Below, piece after piece: positions 38,724 through 47,784 of a stretch of DNA of 64,000 bases. The notes beneath the pieces are model-generated. The model was given only the letters and a program-made list of their open reading frames with translations, ran no database searches and was not told the DNA's origin. The position numbers and the translations under genes are program-made. Each line of letters opens with the position of its first letter. Position 1 is the first letter of the stretch. Source of the stretch: Cognatishimia sp. WU-CL00825 (GTDB lineage Bacteria > Pseudomonadota > Alphaproteobacteria > Rhodobacterales > Rhodobacteraceae); NCBI RefSeq assembly GCF_040364665.1, contig NZ_BAABWX010000001.1:868001-932000 (forward strand). Reading direction: 5' to 3'.

Positions 38724-40763
38724 ATGAGCAGCGACCCTCTTGTGATCTTCACGCCCTCAGGCAAACGTGGCCGCTTTGAGGTTGGCACGCCGATCTTAAC
38801 AGCTGCACGGCAATTGGGTGTGGATTTGGACTCTGTCTGCGGCGGACGCGGCATCTGTTCAAAGTGCCAGGTGACGCCTTCGGTTGGCGCGTTTCCTAAA
38901 CACGGGGTTACGGTTTCGGCAGATGCCCTGAGCAACTGGAACGCAGTAGAACAGCGTTATAAAGATAAGCGTGGGTTGATTGATGGACGCCGGTTGGGTT
39001 GTCAGGCGACCGTGCAAGGTGATGTTGTGATCGATGTGCCACCGGAAAGCCAGGTGCATCGCCAGGTGGTGCGCAAACGCGCCGAAGCCCGCGATATCGT
39101 GATGAACCCGTCAACACGCTTGTATTATGTCGAGGTTGAAGAACCCGATATGCACCAGCCTTTGGGCGATCTAGAGCGGCTGATCGAGGCGCTGCATGAT
39201 CAATGGGAACTGGAAGGTGTACAGGCTGATTTTCACATTCTGTCAGAGCTGCAATCTGCTCTGCGCAAAGGCCAATGGAAAATCACCGTTGCGGTGCATG
39301 CCGGTGACAAAATCAACCCGCCCCGTATTATGCACATCTGGCCGGGTTATTATGAGGGCACGATTTACGGATTGGCAGTGGATCTGGGATCAACCACCAT
39401 TGCGGCGCATTTGTGTGACTTGCAAAGTGGTGAAGTTGTCGCTTCGAGCGGCATCATGAACCCGCAAATTCGCTTTGGCGAAGATCTGATGAGCCGCGTG
39501 TCTTATGGCATGATGAACAAAGGCGGTGATGTCGAAATGACCACCGCGGTGCGCGAAGGTATGAACGCCTTGTTTGTGCAGATTGCATCCGAAGCCGAAA
39601 TCGACAAGGCGCTGATTATGGACGCGGTGTTTGTCTGTAACCCGGTGATGCACCACCTGTTTCTGGGCATTGATCCGTTTGAGCTGGGCCAGGCCCCTTT
39701 TGCTTTGGCGACAAGTAGCGCATTATCCTTGCGTGCCAGCGAGTTAGAGCTGAATATTCACCCAGCAGCCCGCACTTATATCCTGCCCTGCATTGCCGGG
39801 CATGTGGGCGCGGATGCGGCGGCTGTGGCTTTGTCTGAGGCCCCGGATAAATCCGACGAGTTGATGTTGGTGGTTGATGTGGGCACCAACGCCGAGATTT
39901 TGCTGGGCAACAAAGAAAAAGTTCTGGCCTGTTCTTCGCCCACCGGACCCGCTTTTGAAGGGGCGCAAATCAGTTCTGGCCAACGCGCAGCACCCGGTGC
40001 GATTGAGCGGGTCGAAATTGATGTGGTCACCAAAGAACCACGCTTTCAAATCATCGGATCTGACTTGTGGTCTGACGAAGACGGGTTTGATTTGGCGGTT
40101 GCCGCGACTGGCATTACCGGAATTTGCGGCTCGGGCATCATCGAAGTCATCGCTGAAATGCGCATGGCCGGGTTGTTGGATGCATCAGGTCTGGTTGGTT
40201 CTGCGGCACAAACCGGCAGTGCGCGCTGTGTGCCGGATGATCGCACCCATGCCTATTTGTTGTGGGATGGATCTGCGGATGGCGGGCCGGTGATCACGGT
40301 CACCAATGGTGACGTGCGTGCCATCCAGATGGCCAAAGCGGCGCTTTATTCCGGGGCGCGTCTTTTGATGGATAAATTTGGCGCTGAAACCGTCGACAAA
40401 GTGGTTTTGGCCGGGGCATTTGGGGCGCATATTTCCGCCAAACACGCGATGGTCTTAGGCATGATCCCGGATTGTCCACTCGACAAGGTCACAAGTGCGG
40501 GCAACGCTGCAGGCACCGGCGCCCGCATCGCCCTGTTGAACACCAAAGCCCGCCGGGAAATCGAGGCCACGGTGCGCAAGATCAAAAAGGTAGAAACCGC
40601 TGTTGAGGCCCGGTTCCAAGAGCATTTTGTCAATGCCTCGGCGATCCCGAACGCAGTAGAGCCATTTCCAATTTTGGCCCAAACGGTCACCCTGCCCGAT
40701 GTGAGTTTTAACACCGGCGGCGAAGGCTCTGGCGGTGGACGTCGTAGGCGCCGCCGCGGATAA
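38724..40763 (+). CDS. Ferredoxin/ASKHA-domain protein, corrinoid reductive-activation (RamA/RACo) like
   Basis: A 679-residue protein. The N-terminal 2Fe-2S ferredoxin-like domain has Cys39, Cys45, Cys48 (in VCGGRGICSKCQV) and Cys93 (in RRLGCQA). A middle linker region leads to an ASKHA ATPase domain of the DUF4445 type (GLAVDLGSTTIAAHL, LMLVVDVGTNAEILLG, ITGICGSGIIEVIAEM). The tail is Gly/Arg-rich. Relatives use ATP to drive reductive reactivation of corrinoid proteins in methyl-transfer systems. No methyltransferase or corrinoid protein gene is in the window, so its partner must be elsewhere. ATG 38724 is chosen over an upstream TTG. Confidence 0.88.
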   Translation: MSSDPLVIFTPSGKRGRFEVGTPILTAARQLGVDLDSVCGGRGICSKCQVTPSVGAFPKHGVTVSADALSNWNAVEQRYKDKRGLIDGRRLGCQATVQGDVVIDVPPESQVHRQVVRKRAEARDIVMNPSTRLYYVEVEEPDMHQPLGDLERLIEALHDQWELEGVQADFHILSELQSALRKGQWKITVAVHAGDKINPPRIMHIWPGYYEGTIYGLAVDLGSTTIAAHLCDLQSGEVVASSGIMNPQIRFGEDLMSRVSYGMMNKGGDVEMTTAVREGMNALFVQIASEAEIDKALIMDAVFVCNPVMHHLFLGIDPFELGQAPFALATSSALSLRASELELNIHPAARTYILPCIAGHVGADAAAVALSEAPDKSDELMLVVDVGTNAEILLGNKEKVLACSSPTGPAFEGAQISSGQRAAPGAIERVEIDVVTKEPRFQIIGSDLWSDEDGFDLAVAATGITGICGSGIIEVIAEMRMAGLLDASGLVGSAAQTGSARCVPDDRTHAYLLWDGSADGGPVITVTNGDVRAIQMAKAALYSGARLLMDKFGAETVDKVVLAGAFGAHISAKHAMVLGMIPDCPLDKVTSAGNAAGTGARIALLNTKARREIEATVRKIKKVETAVEARFQEHFVNASAIPNAVEPFPILAQTVTLPDVSFNTGGEGSGGGRRRRRRG

Positions 40764-40783
40764 ATACATAGGTTAGGATAGAG

Positions 40784-40829
40784 AGCACCAACAGGCAGAT
40801 ATCAAACAGTGTCCACCTGATTTGGTGCT
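40784..40829 (+). terminator. Stem-loop terminator candidate after the ASKHA gene
   Basis: AGCACCAA (40784-40791) pairs with TTGGTGCT (40822-40829), and an inner CAGG/CCTG pair (40792-40795 and 40816-40819) extends the stem across a 2-base bulge. TTCTATTATTT follows. Confidence 0.5.
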
Positions 40830-40855
40830 TTCTATTATTTAACGACTGCCATCGC

Positions 40856-40884
40856 TTGAACTCGCTTTCATAGCAAGGTAATCG
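40856..40884 (+). promoter_or_regulatory. Promoter of tRNA-Gly
   Basis: TTGAAC (40856-40861), a 17-bp spacer and TAATCG (40879-40884), ending 10 bp before the tRNA 5' end. Confidence 0.6.
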
Positions 40885-40894
40885 CTTAAGAGCG

Positions 40895-40968
40895 GCGGGT
40901 ATGGTGAAAAGGTATCACGGCAGCTTCCCAAGCTTTAGTTACGAGTTCGATTCTCGTTACCCGCTCCA
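40895..40968 (+). tRNA. tRNA-Gly (anticodon CCC)
   Basis: A 74-nt cloverleaf. Acceptor GCGGGTA/TACCCGC, D arm GTGA/TCAC, anticodon loop TTCCCAA, T arm ACGAG, TTCGATT, CTCGT, discriminator T, encoded CCA. The anticodon stem GCAGC/GCTTT has a C-U mismatch and a G-U pair, unusual but compatible with a functional tRNA. Confidence 0.93.
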
Positions 40969-41057
40969 GAATTTCCAAAAGAATGGCCAAATAGAAACGG
41001 TTGCCAGCAATCTGTTGCACAGCTAGTCTTTGTGCAGTGAATTTGTATTGGTGACTT

Positions 41058-41432
41058 ATGATTTCAATAAAACCGCAGCTATTTGCGCTTGCTTTACTGG
41101 CAACTGCCGCTGCCTGTACCGTTCCCAAAAAAACCGATGAAACCGTCACAATCAATGGCAAAGACTATGCCGTTTGGATCGTAACCAAAAGCAAGGCTTT
41201 TGGCAGCGCGGATGCGCCGGGCGACATCACGTTTGAGAGCCTGCATATTTCGCACCATGGCGAACGCATTCTTTGCGAGGTCAAAGATATTCAGGCTTGC
41301 CTGCCCATTTGGCAACAAGGTATCGAAGACGTGAATGAAGCGCTGGCAAATCAAAGCGAGTCTGACAGCAGCGGTGACAGTGCTGGCTCTTCCGGCGGCG
41401 GCGGTGGTGGAGGTGGTGGCACTGACCTATAG
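41058..41432 (+). CDS. Predicted lipoprotein with poly-glycine tail
   Basis: A 124-residue protein of unknown function. The signal MISIKPQLFALALLATAAAC gives a lipobox ending at Cys20, so it should be lipid-anchored. A small folded region (about 28-90) is followed by a Ser/Asp/Gly linker and nine consecutive glycines before the end TDL. It is convergent with phoB. No family recognised. Confidence 0.8.
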   Translation: MISIKPQLFALALLATAAACTVPKKTDETVTINGKDYAVWIVTKSKAFGSADAPGDITFESLHISHHGERILCEVKDIQACLPIWQQGIEDVNEALANQSESDSSGDSAGSSGGGGGGGGGTDL

Positions 41433-41439
41433 ATAGGCC

Positions 41440-42129
41440 TTAGCCTAGGGCATAGCCTGCCCCGCGCACGGTGCGCAGCGGGTCTTCTCCGCCGTGTACA
41501 CACAGTGCCTTGCGCAGGCGCCCAACGTGCACATCAACCGTACGGCTATCGACATAAATATCGCGCCCCCAGACCCGGTCAAGCAATTGTTCACGGCTCC
41601 AGACGCGGCCGGGTTTTTCCATAAAGGTCGCGAGCAGGCGAAATTCGGTTGGGCCAAGTTTTAAGGGCTGATCATTGCGGATCACCCGGTGGGTTTCGCT
41701 GTCCAGCACGATGTCTTGGTATTCGAGCCTTTGCCCGACCGAGGCAGGCCGCACGCGACGCAATTGATTGCGCACGCGGGCCATCAATTCCATCACTGAA
41801 TAGGGTTTCACCACATAGTCATCTGCGCCGGTTTCTAAACCACGCACGCGGTCGACCTCTTCGGCGCGTGCTGACAGCATCAGAACCGGAATATTGCGCG
41901 TTTGGGTCCTGGTCTTAAGGCGGCGACAGATTTCGATGCCGGAAATGCCCGGCAGCATCCAATCCAACACAATGATATCGGGGGCTTCTTCGTCCACCAA
42001 CAACATGGCTTCGTCGCCATCTGCGGCGGACACCACATCAAACCCTTCGGATTTCAGATTATACAACAAGACTTCGCGCTGCGCGGGTTCGTCTTCGACG
42101 AGCAGGACTTTGGGTTGATCGGCCGTCAT
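41440..42129 (-). CDS. phoB: Phosphate regulon response regulator PhoB
   Basis: A 229-residue OmpR/PhoB-family regulator. The receiver domain has its phospho-acceptor Asp56 in DIIVLDWMLPG. The C-terminal winged helix contains LLDRVWGRDIYVDSRTVDVH. It is the last gene of the pst operon, 14 bp after phoU, so the operon feeds its own activator. Its target is probably the three-repeat box before pstS. Confidence 0.96.
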   Translation of the reverse strand: MTADQPKVLLVEDEPAQREVLLYNLKSEGFDVVSAADGDEAMLLVDEEAPDIIVLDWMLPGISGIEICRRLKTRTQTRNIPVLMLSARAEEVDRVRGLETGADDYVVKPYSVMELMARVRNQLRRVRPASVGQRLEYQDIVLDSETHRVIRNDQPLKLGPTEFRLLATFMEKPGRVWSREQLLDRVWGRDIYVDSRTVDVHVGRLRKALCVHGGEDPLRTVRGAGYALG

Positions 42130-42143
42130 AGTGTTGATCCCGC

Positions 42144-42863
42144 CTAATTGGGTTCAGAAAACGCAATGTCGCGCGTGGTGACATCGCCTTTGGGGCGGGG
42201 CTCTTCGGGCATTTCGCCATTCACCAAATAGATCACCTGTTCGGCAATCGCCGTTACGTGATCGCCCATACGTTCGGTGTTTTTGGCAATGAAATGCAAG
42301 TGCATGCAAGGGGTTATATAGCGCGGATCTTCCATCATAAATGTCAGGAATTCCCGAAACAGCGCATTGTACATCTGGTCGATTTCCTGATCACGTTCCA
42401 GAATTTCATAGGCCAGATCAACGTCACGCGTGATATAGGCATCCAGCGCGTCTTTCAGCATGATCTGCACTTCGCGTGCCATACGGCCAAGCGCATTGCG
42501 CGCGCCTTCGACTGGGGTCATTTGCACCAAAACGGTTGTGCGTTTTGCCATGTTTTTGGCGTAGTCACCGATGCGTTCCAGGTTGCCAGAGATCTTCATC
42601 ACCGACAGGGCAACCCGCAGATCAACCGCAGCTGGTGCGCGCAAAGCAATCACTTTGGCGGCCTCTTCGTTGACCAATATTTCAAGCGCGTCGATGGCTT
42701 TGTCTGCTTGGCGCACCTTGTTGGCCAGTTCATCATCGCGATCGCGCAAAGATTTGGCGGCATCTAAGATGGCCTCTTCGACCAGCCCGCCCATTTTCAT
42801 GATATGGGCTTGGATGCCTTCGAGTTCGCGGTCAAACGACGACAGGATGTGATGATCGTTCAT
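42144..42863 (-). CDS. phoU: Phosphate signalling protein PhoU
   Basis: A 239-residue PhoU: two three-helix repeats, each with the metal-binding pattern of the family. It links PstB transport state to PhoR and keeps the Pho regulon off when phosphate is plentiful. It lies 11 bp after pstB. Confidence 0.96.
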   Translation of the reverse strand: MNDHHILSSFDRELEGIQAHIMKMGGLVEEAILDAAKSLRDRDDELANKVRQADKAIDALEILVNEEAAKVIALRAPAAVDLRVALSVMKISGNLERIGDYAKNMAKRTTVLVQMTPVEGARNALGRMAREVQIMLKDALDAYITRDVDLAYEILERDQEIDQMYNALFREFLTFMMEDPRYITPCMHLHFIAKNTERMGDHVTAIAEQVIYLVNGEMPEEPRPKGDVTTRDIAFSEPN

Positions 42864-42874
42864 GAGAAATATCC

Positions 42875-43672
42875 TTAACCAATACGTCCGGTGATGTAGC
42901 TTTCGGTGCGTTCATCTTTTGGGTTGGTGAAAATCTTGGAGGTGTCGTCGTATTCCACCAGGTTGCCCAGGTGAAAAAACGCGGTTTTTTGACTGACGCG
43001 CGCGGCCTGTTGCATCGAGTGGGTCACAATCACTACCGAATAGCTGGCGCGCAATTCGTCGATCAATTCTTCGACCTGTGCGGTGGCAATCGGATCAAGC
43101 GCTGAACAGGGTTCGTCCATCAGCAGCACTTCGGGTTCAGTGGCCACCGCGCGGGCAATGCAAAGCCGTTGTTGCTGTCCGCCTGACAGGCCTGTGCCTG
43201 GTGCGTGCAGCCGGTCCTTGACCTCGTTCCAGATCGCACCGCGTCGCAGGGATTTCTCTACGATGTCATCAAGATCGGCCTTGGAGTTCGCCAAGCCGTG
43301 AATGCGCGGCCCATAAGCGATATTGTCATAGATCGACTTGGGGAACGGGTTTGGCTTTTGAAACACCATGCCCACCTTGGCGCGCAATTGCACTGGGTCG
43401 ACCTTGGGGTCATAGATGTCTTCGCCATCCAACAAGATTTCACCGGTCACCCGACAGATATCAATGGTGTCATTCATCCGGTTCAACGTGCGCAGAAAGG
43501 TTGATTTTCCGCAGCCAGACGGGCCGATAAAAGCGGTCACGGTTTTGGCTTCGATCTGGACGGACACGTCTTTGATCGCATGGGTGTCACCGTAATGCAC
43601 TTGGACATTATCCGCTGTGATCTTGATGTCTTTCTGGTGCACTGCGGTCTCCAGATTGGGTGCGTCATACAT
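42875..43672 (-). CDS. pstB: Phosphate ABC transporter ATPase PstB
   Basis: A 265-residue ATPase of the high-affinity phosphate importer. Walker [10 protein letters not shown], signature [14 protein letters not shown], Walker [14 protein letters not shown]. The final YITGRIG is the usual PstB ending. It lies between pstA (21 bp) and phoU. Confidence 0.97.
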   Translation of the reverse strand: MYDAPNLETAVHQKDIKITADNVQVHYGDTHAIKDVSVQIEAKTVTAFIGPSGCGKSTFLRTLNRMNDTIDICRVTGEILLDGEDIYDPKVDPVQLRAKVGMVFQKPNPFPKSIYDNIAYGPRIHGLANSKADLDDIVEKSLRRGAIWNEVKDRLHAPGTGLSGGQQQRLCIARAVATEPEVLLMDEPCSALDPIATAQVEELIDELRASYSVVIVTHSMQQAARVSQKTAFFHLGNLVEYDDTSKIFTNPKDERTESYITGRIG

Positions 43673-43693
43673 GGGTTGATACCTTCTACCAGA

Positions 43694-45046
43694 TTACCAG
43701 CGGCGTTCGAAGCGGCGGCGCAGGATGACTGCGATTGTGTTCATTGTGATCAGGAAAACGAGCAGAATGATGATGCCACCCCAAGCCCGTTCATAAAACG
43801 CCGGGTCGGCCCGTTTGGCCCATTCATAGATTTGTGCAGGCATTGCTGAGTTTGGCGCAAGAAAGCCTTCGACAATGCCATCGGGTGGGTTTGAGGCAAT
43901 AAAACCGATCATCCCGATCAGCAGCAACGGCGCGGTTTCGCCAAGCGCCTGAGCCAAGCCGATGATTGTGCCGGTCAAAATGCCCGGCGCCGCCAGTGGC
44001 AAGACGTGGTGAAACACCGATTGCATTTTAGAAGCGCCCAAACCCAGGGCCGCATCGCGAATGGATGGTGGCACGGCCTTTAGCGAGGCACGGGTCGAGA
44101 TAATGATTGTCGGCAGGGTCATCAGTGTGAGCACAAGGCCGCCTACCAAGGGGGCGGATTGTGGCAGATGCATATAGTTGATAAAGACCGCGAGGCCCAA
44201 GATACCAAACACAATCGACGGAACCGCGGCGAGGTTTGAGATATTCACCTCGATGATATCTGTGATCCAGTTGGTGGGTGCAAATTCTTCAAGATAGATC
44301 GAGGCGGCCACACCGATGGGCAGCGCCAGACCGAGCACAACCAACATCATAAAGAACGACCCAGCCATCGCCACGCCGATGCCGGCGGCTTCGGGGCGTT
44401 GATCGGAGGCGTCAGCACCTAGGATGAAGTCGAGATTGAAGCGTTTCTGGATCACGCCGGCTTGCACAAGCTGGTCCACCAGATCCAATTGAGCCACAGA
44501 TATATTCTTGTCATTGGCGATGCTCTCGCGGCTGACACGGCCTTTTAAATAGCCATCCACACGGCTGTTGGCCAGAAAGGTGAATGTGGCAGTTGTGCCA
44601 ATGCGATCAAGGTCTTGGATCACATAGTTGCGCAAATCTGCGGCTGCGGATTTCGACAAAAGCGCGGCCATCGCCTTGGATTTCAAGGGTGTCTGGATGC
44701 CAAGGTCCTGAACCTTTTTCTCAAAGGCGGTTTTCATCAAGGGCGCGTAGCCAAAGGTCGAGACCTTTTTGACTTTCTCAAGATCTCGGGTGCCTTTTTT
44801 GTCGAGTTTGCTCTCTAGCAGCTCGACGTCAAGCGTCACAAAAGTTTGTTGAAAGGCACCGTAGCCATTGCTGACGATCGTGCTGAGCAACACAACCAGC
44901 ACAAACAAACCGGCGGCAATTGCGGCTATCCCATAGGCTTTGAAACGTGCCTCGGCAGCATTGCGTTTTTTAGTGTGTTGTGACTGCGTGTGAATAGAGG
45001 ATTTTGGCGCAGGACTTGCGTTTTGGGACATGGAAATATCGCTCAT
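43694..45046 (-). CDS. pstA: Phosphate ABC transporter permease PstA (long form)
   Basis: A 450-residue permease, longer than E. coli PstA (296). The extra N-terminal part has a Lys-rich start, one membrane segment (IAAIAAGLFVLVVLLSTI) and a periplasmic domain of the DUF3333 kind. The transport core begins near residue 235 and contains the EAA-type loop (SIRDAALGLGASKMQSVFHH). It overlaps pstC by 4 bp. Confidence 0.95.
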   Translation of the reverse strand: MSDISMSQNASPAPKSSIHTQSQHTKKRNAAEARFKAYGIAAIAAGLFVLVVLLSTIVSNGYGAFQQTFVTLDVELLESKLDKKGTRDLEKVKKVSTFGYAPLMKTAFEKKVQDLGIQTPLKSKAMAALLSKSAAADLRNYVIQDLDRIGTTATFTFLANSRVDGYLKGRVSRESIANDKNISVAQLDLVDQLVQAGVIQKRFNLDFILGADASDQRPEAAGIGVAMAGSFFMMLVVLGLALPIGVAASIYLEEFAPTNWITDIIEVNISNLAAVPSIVFGILGLAVFINYMHLPQSAPLVGGLVLTLMTLPTIIISTRASLKAVPPSIRDAALGLGASKMQSVFHHVLPLAAPGILTGTIIGLAQALGETAPLLLIGMIGFIASNPPDGIVEGFLAPNSAMPAQIYEWAKRADPAFYERAWGGIIILLVFLITMNTIAVILRRRFERRW

Positions 45047-46515
45047 TCGTACTGCTCCCGGTATTTGCGCACAATATAAAGGGCAAGAACATTCAAGCCC
45101 AAGGTCAAAACAAACAGTGACAGGCCAAGGGCAAAAGCCACCAGCGTTTCGGGGCTAGAAAAATCGCCATCCCCGGTGAGTTGGCTGACGATGCGGGTGG
45201 TAATTGTGGTCAGCGCATCCAGCGGGTTGACCGAAAGCCGGGCAATCGCCCCTGCCCCCAAAACCACAATCATGGTTTCGCCAATCGCGCGCGAGGCGGC
45301 CAACAGAATGGCCCCAACAATGCCGGGCAATGCGGCGGGCAACACCACTTGTTTGATGGTTTCTGACTTTGTGGCCCCAAGCCCATAAGAACCGTCGCGC
45401 ATGGATTGCGGCACTGAATTGATGATGTCATCAGACAGCGAGCTGACAAAGGGGATCAACATGATGCCCATGACAATGCCCGCCGTCGCAACAGCGCGGG
45501 CGTCTCCCATCCAATTGACCCCCAAAAACCCGCCGTCGCCAAAGATCTTAAGCAAAAACGGGCCAAAGGTAACCAAGGCAAATAAGCCGTACACAATGGT
45601 TGGAATACCAGCCAGAATTTCCAGCAGGGGTTTGGCAAAGCTGCGCACCGGGCGCGAGGCGTATTCAGACAGATAGATCGCGGCAAACAATCCCACCGGC
45701 ACAGCTACCAACAAGGCGATGATCGAAATATAGATCGTACCCCACAAAAGCGGCAGGATTGCGAGTTCAGAGTCGCCTCGAAAATTGGGGGCCCAGACCG
45801 TGCCAAAGAAAAAGTCTCGCCAGGAATGTAGCCCAAAGAAGTTTTTGGTTTCAAACACCATCGACAAGACAATCCCGACGGTTGTCAGAATGGCGATCGA
45901 CGCAGATGCGATCAGCAGCATTAAAATGGCGCGTTCCACCACATTGCGGGCTCGATAGTCTTTGACACAATTGTTGAACGCATAGGCAAAGCCTGCAAGA
46001 GCAATGGACAAAACAGCGATGGTCATCGCCAAGCCCCCAACCGCAGATTTTGTGCGATAGGCTTGGGCCGCTGTCAGGATCTCTGGGCGGATATCGGCGC
46101 CCAATGCCACGCCCACCTTGCCAAGTTCGGTGCGCAAATCATTGGTTTCTGCACTGAAATCGCGGGCTTGATCTGTGGTTAACACACCCTGTTGTACCGC
46201 CAAATCAAGCCCTTGGGCCACACGCCGCACGTCCGACATGACAAGTCCAAGGGTCGAACCTTGGGAAATTGCGGTATCAGGCAATGTTGCAGAGATGGTT
46301 TTGTCAACAAACATCGGCTGAGCCATGGCCCAGACAGCCAACAGCAGAAAAGATGGCACCAGCACTGAAATTGCAACGTTGAAGCCGTAGTAGTTGGGCA
46401 GAGAATGTAAATTGCGGCTGTCACCCTGCGCAGAACGCAGTGCGCGCATGCGACCGGCAAAAAAGCCAGTCGTGGCCAAGGCCATCACAATCAACACGAG
46501 CCATAGGATTGGCAT
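45043..46515 (-). CDS. pstC: Phosphate ABC transporter permease PstC (long form)
   Basis: A 490-residue permease with an N-terminal extension carrying extra membrane segments and a periplasmic region, as in other alphaproteobacteria. The transport core, about 270 to the end, has the loop SMRDGSYGLGATKSETIKQV. It lies after pstS with a 10-bp perfect stem-loop in the gap. Confidence 0.95.
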   Translation of the reverse strand: MPILWLVLIVMALATTGFFAGRMRALRSAQGDSRNLHSLPNYYGFNVAISVLVPSFLLLAVWAMAQPMFVDKTISATLPDTAISQGSTLGLVMSDVRRVAQGLDLAVQQGVLTTDQARDFSAETNDLRTELGKVGVALGADIRPEILTAAQAYRTKSAVGGLAMTIAVLSIALAGFAYAFNNCVKDYRARNVVERAILMLLIASASIAILTTVGIVLSMVFETKNFFGLHSWRDFFFGTVWAPNFRGDSELAILPLLWGTIYISIIALLVAVPVGLFAAIYLSEYASRPVRSFAKPLLEILAGIPTIVYGLFALVTFGPFLLKIFGDGGFLGVNWMGDARAVATAGIVMGIMLIPFVSSLSDDIINSVPQSMRDGSYGLGATKSETIKQVVLPAALPGIVGAILLAASRAIGETMIVVLGAGAIARLSVNPLDALTTITTRIVSQLTGDGDFSSPETLVAFALGLSLFVLTLGLNVLALYIVRKYREQYE

Positions 46516-46562
46516 GATATCTCCGCTTATTTGAGGGGGTTGGGATGTACATTCAGAAAGAG

Positions 46563-46591
46563 TCTAAGGGCAGTTGAGTGATGCCCTTAGA
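46563..46591 (-). repeat. 10-bp perfect stem-loop between pstS and pstC
   Basis: TCTAAGGGCA (46563-46572) and TGCCCTTAGA (46582-46591) flank a nine-base loop. It is placed just after the binding-protein gene with no U-run on the minus strand, the same arrangement as in the dctP-dctQ gap. A stabilising or partly terminating hairpin is likely. Confidence 0.75.
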
Positions 46592-46604
46592 GGTAGATCA
46601 AGGC

Positions 46605-47657
46605 TTACATGTGGCCGCCAAGAACCTGTTCGTCGGCAACCATGGACTGGGTGGTTTCCAGCTCTGGATCTGCAACCAGACCGTATTCTGCCAACGGACC
46701 GTCAGAGCCAGCGATTTCTTCGGCAACAAAGAACTCAGCATATTCTTTCAGGCCTGGGATCACACCGATATGGGCTTTTTTGACGTAGAAGAACAACGGA
46801 CGAGACACAGGGTATTCGCCAGTTGCGATGGATTCTGTTGACGGGACGATGCCGGACATAGTCGCCACTTGCAGTTTGTCTGTGTTGTTCTCAAAGAAGG
46901 CCAGACCAAAGACACCGATGCCGTCTTTGTTGGAGTCAATGGACGCCAGAGTTTCTGTATAGTCGCCATCGATATCAACAGAAACGCCATCTGTGCGCAA
47001 AGAGATACAGGCCTTTTCCGCAGCTTTGTGTTTGGCTTTGTCTGTGTCACCTGCGGCATCTGCCAGAAGAACATCAAATGCACCCGTTGCTTCGCAACCC
47101 GCCAAAATCACTTTGTCTTCAAACACTTCACGTGTGCCGTGTTTGGTGCCTGGAACATATGCTGCCAGAGCTTGCGCCGGGAACGCTGGGTTTACGTCTG
47201 CCCAGGTTTTGTTTGGGTTTTCGACTAGCTTGCCGTCAACCAGCACTTTGTCAGACAGGGCCAAGAACCAGTCGGTTGGTGTGAATTCAAAACCGTTGCC
47301 GTCGATGTCAGAGGCAAACACGATGCCGTCATAGCCAATGCGCACTTCGATGATGTCAGTCACGCCATTTTCAGCACAGGCTTTGATCTCTTTGTCTTTG
47401 ATGGCCCGCGAGGCATTTGCCACGTCAATGGTGTTTTCACCCACACCTTCACAAAAGCGTTTCAGGCCAGCCGAAGAGCCACCTGATTCCACAACCGGTG
47501 TTGGGAAGTCAAAGTTCTCGCCAAAGGCTTCGGCGACGATAGAGGCGTAAGGCAATACAGTGGAGGACCCTGCGACTTGCACTTGATCACGTGCTGTGGC
47601 CGAAGTTGCGGCAACAGCGGCTATGGTCAAAACGGATGCGGTCAGCTTAACGGTCAT
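46605..47657 (-). CDS. pstS: Phosphate-binding periplasmic protein PstS
   Basis: A 350-residue phosphate receptor. The signal peptide covers about residues 1-22 (LTASVLTIAAVAATSATA). The phosphate-loop segments VAGSSTVLPYASIVAEAF and ESGGSSAGLKRFC are visible. Codon use looks highly biased, consistent with strong expression under phosphate limitation. A Pho box lies 77-105 bp upstream of the start. Confidence 0.96.
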   Translation of the reverse strand: MTVKLTASVLTIAAVAATSATARDQVQVAGSSTVLPYASIVAEAFGENFDFPTPVVESGGSSAGLKRFCEGVGENTIDVANASRAIKDKEIKACAENGVTDIIEVRIGYDGIVFASDIDGNGFEFTPTDWFLALSDKVLVDGKLVENPNKTWADVNPAFPAQALAAYVPGTKHGTREVFEDKVILAGCEATGAFDVLLADAAGDTDKAKHKAAEKACISLRTDGVSVDIDGDYTETLASIDSNKDGIGVFGLAFFENNTDKLQVATMSGIVPSTESIATGEYPVSRPLFFYVKKAHIGVIPGLKEYAEFFVAEEIAGSDGPLAEYGLVADPELETTQSMVADEQVLGGHM

Positions 47658-47733
47658 TTCTTAACTCCTGAGTTTATCGAACCGCCTAAAATGCGGTGTC
47701 GATGCCGAAGTATTGGCTTTGAGCTAAGCTTTT

Positions 47734-47762
47734 GTGACACGCATGTAACAGCTTTATGACAA
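47734..47762 (-). promoter_or_regulatory. Pho box, three 11-bp-spaced repeats, before pstS
   Basis: On the minus strand TTGTCAT, CTGTTAC and GTGTCAC are each separated by 4 bp (complements of 47756-47762, 47745-47751 and 47734-47740). This is the PhoB-binding pattern of CTGTCAT-like repeats at 11-bp period. It lies between phoR and pstS. Confidence 0.85.
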
Positions 47763-47784
47763 GCCGCCGGGTCGCGTCATTTTT

